A DNA stretch of 5,747 nucleotides. It comes from CAXSEA01 sp964235675. GTDB taxonomy: Bacteria; Armatimonadota; Armatimonadia; Armatimonadales; Capsulimonadaceae. Shown here one piece after another: positions 1 to 4,959 of this stretch; within the stretch, counting starts at the first letter, position 1, and each line of letters opens with the position of its first letter. The stretch spans positions 1 through 5,747 of the forward strand of contig CAXSEA010000235.1 in assembly GCA_964235675.1 (NCBI GenBank), read 5' to 3'. A program made the position numbers and the translations under genes. The notes beneath the pieces were generated by a model. It searched no databases, was not told the origin of the DNA, and worked only from the letters and a program-made list of their open reading frames with translations.

Positions 1-37
1 TCCCTTGGACACTAAAAAGCACAGCGGCTTGAAGAGG

Positions 38-2311
38 TTATCGCGTCACGGTAAGGGTCGCGGTTTGGCTGACGCCGCCGGAGGTTGCGGTGATTGTCAC
101 GGTCTGGGTGCTGGTGACTGCTTTGGTCGTAATCGTAAACGCATGTGAACTGGAGCCGGAGGAGATGGTTACGCTGGAGGGTACGGCCGCGACTGCGGTG
201 TTGCTGCTTTTCAGTGTCACGACTTCGCTTGCGGGAGCGTTGCCTGTCCAGTAGACACGGTTGGCCGTGGTGGCCGCCGAGCCGCCTTGAACGGATGCCG
301 GCGACAGGACGACCGATTTCAGGGCCGTTGGGGGCGGATTGACTGTGATGGTCGCGCTCTTGCTTTCGCCGTTCAGGGTGGCGGTTATGGTAACGGTAGT
401 CGGCGTGGTGACCGCGCTGGTGGTGATGGTGAAGCCGTGCGATGAGTCGCCCGACGCGATTGTCTCGCTGGAGGGCACGGAGGCGACTGCCTTGTTGCTG
501 CTGGTGAGCGTGACTTGAGTGTCGGCGCTGACATCGGCGGTGAAGGAAATTTTGCTGCCGCTGATAGTCGCGCCGCCGGTCGCGCTGGTGGCCCCGAGCG
601 TAACGCTGGAGAGGTAGGCTACCGCCTCGTATGCCCCCATGCTAGGCGGATTGTGGCGGGTTTGACCGTCGATTGCAGTGGCCGGCGCTCCAGTGTGAGT
701 GCCTCGGGCCGCAGCGGGCGAAGCGGCTTGCAGGTGCAGGTCGCCGGGATCGGATGAGCCGTTCGCGCCGATGTTGCGGACAAATAAGGGATCAGCGGCG
801 ATATTGCCGGTTCCGGCGTAAACCGCGCTGCCGGAGTTGCCGGTGGGAACGTCGCTGTATTGCACCTTGGAGCCGGAAGAAGAACTCAGGACTAGATTGT
901 CGGTGCTGCCGGACGATGCGCCTGTGGTCGGGTCCGTGTTGTTCCAGAGAAGATCGTTGGTGATCGTGCCGGTTTCCGCATCCACGCCGCCGCCGGTTGG
1001 AATAATGGTTTTGGGAGCGGCGCTGTTGGCGGTGGCGGTATTGGAGGTGACGGTGCAGTTAACGAGCGTCGCGCTGCCGTCGCAGTCTACCGCGCCGCCT
1101 TCAACCGCCGTGTTGTGAGTAAGCACGCAGTTGGTGAGCGAGAGCGGCGCTCCGCTCAACGCGCCGCCGTAGCTGAGGCCGTCGTAATAGTAGTAGGTTT
1201 CGCCGTATTCGGAATCGGACGACTCAACAAATCCGGCTTCGGCTTCATTAGCATCGAAAGTACATTGCTGAAACGTAAGCCCAGACGTACTGCCGTCCGC
1301 CGCCGCGCCATAGGCGGCACCGGCGTAGTGGACCTCGTCGGTGCCGCCGTTGTCCGAGTCTCCGACGTAGCCGCCCTCGGTGCTGTTGTCCAGAAAGCTG
1401 GAATTCGTCACGGTGAGCTGGTTGTTATTTTCGACGCCGCCGCCGATGCCTGCGCCAGGCATGGTGACGTTGCCAGGACCGTCGTAGGTGCTGCTGTTGC
1501 CTCCAATAGCGCTGTTGCCTGAAAAGACGCTGCCGGAGACAACGGACGAAGCGCCGTCGTTGTCCACTCCTCCGCCGTAGGCAGTTCCCGGATCCGCCGT
1601 AGAGCCGGCGGTGCTCCCGGCAATAGCGAAGTTGTTTTCCACGGTGCAATTCGACATCGTAAGCTTGCCGGAGCAGTACACCCCGCCGCCATAAGCGGCA
1701 CCGCCGTCGTAGCTATTAGTGCCCTCCACACCGTGCGCCGTGTTGGACTGAATGGCGCATCCGGTGAGAGTCAGCGGGCCGCTGCTGTAGATGCCGCCGC
1801 CGTAAATGTCGGTGCCGCCTCCGGCGTGCGCGCCTTCAGCCATGTTGTTCATCACCGTGCAATCGGCCAGAGTCAGCGTACCGTTGTTTTCGATACCGCC
1901 GCCGTTAAAGTAGCTATAGCCGTAACCGATATAGAGGCCAGAGATAGTGACGGAGGCACCGCTGTCGATCAGGAACACTTGTATGTTGTTCTCGCCGCTT
2001 ATGGTGAGATTGGACGAACCAGGCCCTTGAATGGTGAGGGGCTTGTTGATTTCCAGCACGCCACGCCCATACGCGAGCTGAATTGCGCCCGTGACGCTAA
2101 AATTGATGGTGTCGCCGCTTTTCGCGGCGGCGATCTGGCTGCGGAGGGTTCCCGCCGAGCCGTCATCGGCGGTGCTGCTGACTGTGAGAGTTGCGGCTTG
2201 GGCCGCTGGAGTCGCGACGAATAAGCCAGTGGCGAGCAGCAGAAGAGTCAGCGCGGCTTGCGGGCAGCAAGGACGGTTCAGGAGAAGGCGCGGCTTTGCG
2301 GATGAGGGCAT
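38..2311 (-). CDS. Secreted right-handed beta-helix protein with two C-terminal Ig-like domains
   Basis: Encodes 757 residues. Residues 1-39 form a signal peptide: a basic n-region with K and R, a hydrophobic core ALTLLLLATGLFVA, and an AQA cleavage site before ATLTV. Residues about 45-75 contain GTLRSQIAAAKSGDTINF, the start seen in many polymorphic-outer-membrane-type beta-helix proteins (CSLREAI-like). Residues about 137-461 carry nine rungs of the form GGG-[IV]...LT...C/S-x-[VIF]-x-x-N-x-A. A DPLFV...LHLQAASPAA...GAYE segment (about 507-562) closes the helix, as in many bacterial secreted beta-helix proteins. Two Ig-like domains follow (about 566-657 and 664-756). The likely role is an extracellular or surface protein that binds or cleaves a polymer; no catalytic residues can be assigned. 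No autotransporter, LPXTG or PEP-CTERM anchor is visible. The start at 2311 is preferred over an ATG 19 codons upstream (2368) because only it has a Shine-Dalgarno sequence and places a proper signal peptide at the N-terminus. Confidence 0.9.
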   Translation of the reverse strand: MPSSAKPRLLLNRPCCPQAALTLLLLATGLFVATPAAQAATLTVSSTADDGSAGTLRSQIAAAKSGDTINFSVTGAIQLAYGRGVLEINKPLTIQGPGSSNLTISGENNIQVFLIDSGASVTISGLYIGYGYSYFNGGGIENNGTLTLADCTVMNNMAEGAHAGGGTDIYGGGIYSSGPLTLTGCAIQSNTAHGVEGTNSYDGGAAYGGGVYCSGKLTMSNCTVENNFAIAGSTAGSTADPGTAYGGGVDNDGASSVVSGSVFSGNSAIGGNSSTYDGPGNVTMPGAGIGGGVENNNQLTVTNSSFLDNSTEGGYVGDSDNGGTDEVHYAGAAYGAAADGSTSGLTFQQCTFDANEAEAGFVESSDSEYGETYYYYDGLSYGGALSGAPLSLTNCVLTHNTAVEGGAVDCDGSATLVNCTVTSNTATANSAAPKTIIPTGGGVDAETGTITNDLLWNNTDPTTGASSGSTDNLVLSSSSGSKVQYSDVPTGNSGSAVYAGTGNIAADPLFVRNIGANGSSDPGDLHLQAASPAAARGTHTGAPATAIDGQTRHNPPSMGAYEAVAYLSSVTLGATSATGGATISGSKISFTADVSADTQVTLTSSNKAVASVPSSETIASGDSSHGFTITTSAVTTPTTVTITATLNGESKSATITVNPPPTALKSVVLSPASVQGGSAATTANRVYWTGNAPASEVVTLKSSNTAVAAVPSSVTISSGSSSHAFTITTKAVTSTQTVTITATSGGVSQTATLTVTR
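41..616 (-). repeat. Tandem pair of about 92-residue Ig-like domains at the C-terminus
   Basis: The two copies (DNA about 341-616 and 41-322) share the frame S-V-x-L...GG...V-T-L-x-S-S-N-x-A-V-A-x-V-P-S-S, then I-x-S-G-x-S-S-H-x-F-T-I-T-T, then a TVTITAT strand, and end in a SATITV or TATLTV strand. A short NPPPTALK linker joins them. The pattern is typical of bacterial Ig-like adhesion or spacer domains found at the end of secreted proteins. The second copy has an unusual RVYW in the strand where the first has KISF. Confidence 0.8.
929..1903 (-). repeat. Nine degenerate beta-helix rung repeats within the secreted protein
   Basis: Each unit is about 23 residues, such as YGGGIYSSGPLTLTGCAIQ followed by SNTA. 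The nine copies begin at residues about 137, 171, 208, 246, 290, 334, 381, 404 and 439 of the 757-residue protein. The sixth copy has lost the GGG (AYGAAADGS). Copies 7 and 8 abut directly. Most other junctions contain an insert of roughly 10-22 residues rich in G, S, T, D and Y, always at the same place between the N-x-A end of one rung and the GGG of the next. The pattern resembles chlamydial Pmp repeats (GGAI and FxxN), here with GGG[IV] and xxN. Confidence 0.75.
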
Positions 2312-2319
2312 GAGAAAAT

Positions 2320-2323
2320 CTCC
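2320..2323 (-). promoter_or_regulatory. Shine-Dalgarno site deciding the start of the beta-helix gene
   Basis: On the minus strand GGAG lies eight bases before the ATG at 2311-2309. The alternative upstream ATG (2368-2366) has no purine-rich sequence at the right distance. This supports the shorter 757-residue protein. Confidence 0.6.
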
Positions 2324-2379
2324 AGTGTCAGATGAGGGAAGCGACGGCGGGACGTTCTTGACGATCATATAACGTCAGT

Positions 2380-2393
2380 TGCCGTTTGCGGCA
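2380..2393 (-). other. Small perfect hairpin in the probable leader of the beta-helix gene
   Basis: TGCCG and CGGCA pair perfectly around a four-base loop (CAAA on the minus strand). It follows the T-tract by six bases and precedes the start codon by about 70 bases. Together with the T-tract and larger hairpin it could be part of leader control, but the stem is only five base pairs and may be chance. Confidence 0.2.
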
Positions 2394-2399
2394 GGCTGC

Positions 2400-2484
2400 A
2401 AAAAAAACGCTAGATCGTCGAAGTATGTCAACAATGCTATTATTTTATAGCAAAGTTGTTAAATCGGCTTTATACTTCGATCTA
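2400..2484 (-). terminator. Nested AT-rich inverted repeat followed by an eight-T tract; candidate terminator of the SUFU gene
   Basis: Read on the minus strand, the 2484-2411 stretch can fold into one long imperfect hairpin. The outer stem is TAGATC/GATCTA, the next GAAGTAT/ATACTTC, then AACAA/TTGTT, then TGCTAT/ATAGCA closing a six-base loop (2441-2446), for about 24 base pairs with two bulges and one asymmetric internal loop. Three bases after the outer end come eight consecutive T (2407-2400). Position (36 bases past the SUFU stop) and T-tract suit an intrinsic terminator. The stem is AT-rich, which is atypical, so an operator or promoter function for the downstream beta-helix gene is a real alternative. 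Confidence 0.4.
2444..2452 (-). promoter_or_regulatory. Candidate extended -10 promoter for the beta-helix gene
   Basis: The minus strand reads TGCTATAAA, matching an extended -10 (TGnTATAAT) with one mismatch. It sits in the apical stem and loop of the inverted repeat. No good -35 box lies 16-18 bases upstream. Initiation here would give a leader of about 125 bases to the ATG at 2311. Inferred from motif and position only. Confidence 0.25.
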
Positions 2485-2519
2485 CTTTTTCGTGCATATC
2501 GCCGAATAAGGCAGTTTTA

Positions 2520-3083
2520 CTAGGTTTCGCCGATTTCGGAGTAGTCCGGACGGCTTGGGTTGAGCAGGTCGATGCGCTCGTCGCGGAAGAACGATTCCAG
2601 ACCGATACGGTGAATGAGGGCGACTTCGCCTTCGTAGATGGGGTAGAGCTGCACCAGTTGGATGGCGTAATTTGCGGCTTGGATGCGGGCGGTTTGCTCT
2701 TCGAGAATGAGCGGGGCGAAGCAGAAGAAGGCGGACATGGCGGTGTCGGGGGCGACGGGCGCGCCGTAGTCGATCGTAGCGCCGTAGGTGAACGACGACG
2801 CGCCGCGCATGCCTTCGGCGATTACGGCGGCGAGGGTTTGCCAGGCGGGGTTAGCGGACTGGACGGTGAGCATCAGCTCGGGGCGCAGAGCTGCGGGCCA
2901 GTGGGCGTGCTCGGTGAGGGAGAGCCCATAAGTGAAGCTGGTGGTGTAGCCTGCGTCCGGAGTGTTCTCAAAGGCGACGGATAAGATCGGCGGCTGATTG
3001 CCGGGAATTTGAGCGAGCTTGGGGCGAGCGCTGCCGAGACCGGCGAGATGGCGCATGTAGAGTTCGGCGTCGGAGGGTGGCAT
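2520..3083 (-). CDS. Suppressor-of-fused (SUFU) domain protein
   Basis: Encodes 187 residues, about the length of a bacterial single-domain SUFU protein. The family signature is seen as YGLSL (residues about 52-56), PELMLTVQS (68-76), AWQTLAAVIAEGM (80-92), an FxxFAPL stretch (119-125) and LYPIYEGEVALIHRIG near 146-161, followed by FF. In the family, the YPIYEEE segment in the C-terminal part is the most conserved part. Bacterial SUFU proteins are cytoplasmic; some are proposed immunity proteins of polymorphic toxin systems, while others have no known role. No signal peptide or membrane segment is present. None of the possible starts has a Shine-Dalgarno sequence. The ATG at 3083 is chosen because a TATAAT box ends eight bases upstream, which would give a leaderless or nearly leaderless message; the ATG at 3092 (three residues longer) overlaps that box. 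Extending the frame to 3329 would overlap the opposite-strand gene and adds low-complexity basic sequence. Confidence 0.75.
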   Translation of the reverse strand: MPPSDAELYMRHLAGLGSARPKLAQIPGNQPPILSVAFENTPDAGYTTSFTYGLSLTEHAHWPAALRPELMLTVQSANPAWQTLAAVIAEGMRGASSFTYGATIDYGAPVAPDTAMSAFFCFAPLILEEQTARIQAANYAIQLVQLYPIYEGEVALIHRIGLESFFRDERIDLLNPSRPDYSEIGET

Positions 3084-3090
3084 CGGGAGC

Positions 3091-3117
3091 ATTATAACGC
3101 GTCGAAAAAATATTTCG
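3091..3117 (-). promoter_or_regulatory. Candidate promoter and palindrome for the SUFU gene
   Basis: A perfect TATAAT lies on the minus strand at 3096-3091, seven bases before the ATG at 3083. Transcription would begin at about that ATG. No consensus -35 is seen; instead a 15-bp imperfect palindrome, CGAAA and TTTCG around five bases (3103-3117), overlies the -35 region and could be a regulator site. It stands out as AT-rich in GC-rich surroundings. Confidence 0.35.
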
Positions 3118-3159
3118 CGCGCTTTTCCGCTTTTTGCCAGCCGGCGGCAGTGTCTGGGC

Positions 3160-3585
3160 ATGATGACAAACAACACGACGCCCAACTCCAATTTTCCGGC
3201 ACGCCGGGCAAGTTCTCCAGACACAAAGCACGGCGAGGCGCAGGTAATGCGCCTCGCTCCAGCGCCGACGCAGATGAGCGCGCGCGAATCGCTTTGGGAG
3301 TCGCTTCGGGCCAATCGGCTCAGCAACATCTTATTTCGTCAGAATCAGCGACTTGGCGAGATCACGGCGGATTTTTTCGCGCCGCACTATCATCTGATTG
3401 TTAGCGTGAACGAGCCGGGAGTCGGGTCGCGCCACTGGTACTACGCCAAGCAGGACGCCCAGCTGCGGCACATGGGGTTCCGCGTGCTGCGCTTTACGGC
3501 TGACGAGATCGAGCGCGAGCGGAAGATGGCGCTGGAGTCGATTGTGGAGGTGGTGAGCCGGATTGCGGTGAGACAGGGGCGGTGA
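3160..3585 (+). CDS. DUF559 protein of the Vsr/PD-(D/E)XK-like endonuclease group, probably catalytically degenerate
   Basis: Encodes 141 residues. Family landmarks in order: SLWESLRANRLSNILFRQ (residues 44-61), LGEITADFF (65-73), HLIVSV (78-83), then GFRVLRFTADEI (106-117) preceded by the conserved QD (98-99). DUF559 (PF04480) proteins resemble very-short-patch repair nucleases. The usual active-site order is AExxLW, VDF, then IExDGxxH. Here the first E aligns with R42, the aspartate of DF is kept (D71), the E of IExDG aligns with S82 and the D with N84, and H92 may be the conserved histidine. This suggests loss of nuclease activity or a DNA-binding-only role. No Shine-Dalgarno is visible before 3160. 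An ATG at 3247 has GAGG eight bases upstream and gives a 112-residue protein close to the usual family length, so it may be the true start. The final base of the stop codon is the first base of the downstream repeat element. Confidence 0.7.
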   Translation: MMTNNTTPNSNFPARRASSPDTKHGEAQVMRLAPAPTQMSARESLWESLRANRLSNILFRQNQRLGEITADFFAPHYHLIVSVNEPGVGSRHWYYAKQDAQLRHMGFRVLRFTADEIERERKMALESIVEVVSRIAVRQGR

Positions 3586-3897
3586 AGAACCCATCCGTCG
3601 CTTCGCGCCACCTTCCCGGTCGGGAAGGAAAAGTCTACAGCCGGGTGCCAGTTCCGCCAACTAAAAGCGCCATCTTATAATTTCCTTCCCTGCAGAGGGT
3701 CTAGAATAAGTCATTTGAACTTCCCTCCTTTTCCAAGAAGGGGCTGGGGGAGGTCCGGTCTCATGCAGCGTTTTGTGCGTGGTGGACCTCCCCTTAATCC
3801 CCTCCTTGGAAAAGGAGGGGAAACCAGACGGCACTCGGTGTGGACTTTTCCTAAACTCTCTACAGGGAAGATGGCGCGAAGCGATGGATGGGTTCTT
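3585..3897. mobile_element. MITE-like non-coding element with nested inverted repeats
   Basis: The 313-bp interval between two convergent genes holds no credible gene. Its outer arms are 3585-3649 and 3830-3897. The outermost 33 bases of each arm (3585-3617 and the complement of 3865-3897, starting AAGAACCCATCC) differ at only two positions. Homology resumes after a four-base gap with AGGAAAAGTC and ends at GTGCC. Inside lie a partial extra copy of the arm (3685-3712) and a second inverted-repeat pair (3721-3821). The left arm also has its own hairpin, CCTTCCC and GGGAAGG around GGTC (3611-3628). No transposase is present, and no target-site duplication is evident next to the ends. Structured RNA would form at the 3' end of both transcripts, so it may help terminate them or protect their ends. 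Boundaries are defined by where arm similarity stops. Confidence 0.65.
3721..3821. repeat. Inner interspersed palindromic repeat pair (CCTCCTTTTCCAAGGAGG type)
   Basis: The arms 3721-3756 and 3784-3821 are inverted copies sharing CCCTCCTTTTCCAAG, then GGGG and finally GGGGAGGTCC, with a two- to three-base length difference. They enclose a 27-base spacer (3757-3783). Each arm is itself palindromic: in the right arm CCCCTCCTT (3799-3807) and AAGGAGGGG (3812-3820) form a perfect nine-pair stem around GGAA. From general knowledge, repeats of this type are scattered in many bacterial genomes and often appear as spurious peptides such as PLIPSLEKEGK. Confidence 0.75.
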
Positions 3898-4954
3898 ACG
3901 CTCCCTCGTACTGCGCCAGGATATCTTCCTCGACACTGGTGCGGGTGTGGCTGCCGACTTTGATGAGCAAAGACGTTCCGGCGGGGGAGGTGTGCAGGGC
4001 CAGGGAGTCGGCGGTTTCGAGCATCAGGAGGAAGCCCATACCAAGGGTGCGTTTAGTGGAGTAGCCGCGCTCGAGGGTGGCTCGGGCGAGATCGGTCGGG
4101 GAGATGCCGGGGCCGTGGTCGGTGATGAGCACCAATGCCTCGTTTTGGGAGGGCCAGACTTGCGCGACGCCGGAGCCGCCGTATTTGACGGCGTTGCTGG
4201 CGGCCTCGGTGACGCAGGTAAAGACGTCGTCGATGCGGGTGTCGGGCAACTGGCCGGATTGGCTCATCTCGGCGAGTATGCCGCGCAGGGCGGCGACGCT
4301 GCCGACGGAATCCAGTTGAATCGTGCTGCTTTGCGCCTGCGGCAGCTCCTGTTCCAGCTCGTCGGGTTCGCAAAGGCGCAGACGACCGCCGGTGACTGCC
4401 GCGAGAACGTCTCGGTTGAAATCGAGGCGGCGGCGCTCGCTTTGCGCGACTCGGTCGTAGAGATCGTTGAGGGTGCCGAGCACGGCGCGGAGCTGGCCGG
4501 TGACTAAGACCGCGCCGAGCGTAGTGACCGCAGACGCGACGTAACGGATGGCGGCGTCTTCCGTAGAGAAGCCGGCGTAGTGGTCGCCGGTCTCGAAGAG
4601 AAAATAGCGGGCGAGCGCGAAGGTGATGACGCCGGTCGTCAGGCCGCCGCGGACGCCGAGCAGCGCGGCGGCAAAGGTGGCGGGCAGAACGAACAGCGTG
4701 GTGTATGGGCGGCTGCCAGGCACGACGCTCTGCAGAAAGTGGAGGAACCAGACTGTCACGACCGGCAGCACGACGACGATAAACGCCGCCACTGCGGGGT
4801 GCACGCGCATGTAGGGGAGAACGGTTTCGATGCGCGCGCGGGCGGCGCTGATCTGATGCGATACAGGGACGGACTCGAACAGCGGGGTTTTCGGCGATGC
4901 GCTCGCATCTGGCAAGGCGGCCCCGGAGCTTCCGATTTTGGATCGTTTCGCCAT
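3896..4954 (-). CDS. Membrane protein with DUF4118 (KdpD-like) segment and HATPase_c_2 domain
   Basis: Encodes 352 residues. About 50 residues of cytoplasmic N-terminus precede four hydrophobic segments (about 54-75, 84-101, 104-120, 137-155) that match the DUF4118 four-helix unit of KdpD-type sensors, including FVLPATFAAALLGVRGGL. A charged linker (NDLYDRVAQSERRRLDFNRD) leads to AAVTGGRLRLCEPDEL (about 185-200) and a GHKL ATPase domain: N-box ExxxNAVKY (E250, N254, K257), G1 box DHGPGI (D279-I284) and G2 box GMGF (305-308). There is no H-box or phospho-accepting histidine in the linker, so it is more like an RsbW-type or anti-sigma/serine kinase ATPase than a classical histidine kinase. The likely role is to sense a signal at the membrane and phosphorylate or sequester a partner that is not in this window. 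The start at 4954 lies five bases after the hflX stop; the longer in-frame ATG at 5068 lies deep inside hflX and encodes arginine-rich shadow sequence. The stop overlaps the end of the repeat element. Confidence 0.85.
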   Translation of the reverse strand: MAKRSKIGSSGAALPDASASPKTPLFESVPVSHQISAARARIETVLPYMRVHPAVAAFIVVVLPVVTVWFLHFLQSVVPGSRPYTTLFVLPATFAAALLGVRGGLTTGVITFALARYFLFETGDHYAGFSTEDAAIRYVASAVTTLGAVLVTGQLRAVLGTLNDLYDRVAQSERRRLDFNRDVLAAVTGGRLRLCEPDELEQELPQAQSSTIQLDSVGSVAALRGILAEMSQSGQLPDTRIDDVFTCVTEAASNAVKYGGSGVAQVWPSQNEALVLITDHGPGISPTDLARATLERGYSTKRTLGMGFLLMLETADSLALHTSPAGTSLLIKVGSHTRTSVEEDILAQYEGA

Positions 4955-4959
4955 GAAGG

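Noticed and set aside
929..1903. Regular repeats considered as a CRISPR or DNA-level tandem array
   Set aside because: Similarity is clear in protein but the nucleotide copies are strongly diverged and variably spaced; no identical direct repeats with unique spacers exist here or elsewhere in the window.
145..2224. Several plus-strand open frames opposite the beta-helix gene
   Set aside because: Arginine- or alanine/valine-rich antisense shadows of a GC-rich gene; none has a recognisable domain or Shine-Dalgarno site.
2312..2368. Upstream ATG of the beta-helix gene
   Set aside because: No Shine-Dalgarno sequence at a useful distance, and it would put 19 residues with an acidic segment ahead of a signal peptide.
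2425..2434. TTGACA on the minus strand as a -35 box
   Set aside because: The sequence 16-18 bases downstream is GC-rich or poly-T (GCGTTTTTT) without a -10-like hexamer.
3084..3329. N-terminal extension of the SUFU reading frame
   Set aside because: It overlaps the DUF559 gene on the other strand, is rich in R, S and C, and goes beyond the usual SUFU domain start. A long extension is unlikely, though the ATG at 3092 cannot be excluded.
3715..4507. Plus-strand open frames starting in the repeat element and running into the ATPase gene
   Set aside because: They begin with the repeat-derived peptide LPLIPSLEKEGK and continue antisense to a well-supported GHKL ATPase; glycine/arginine-rich shadow composition and no family resemblance.
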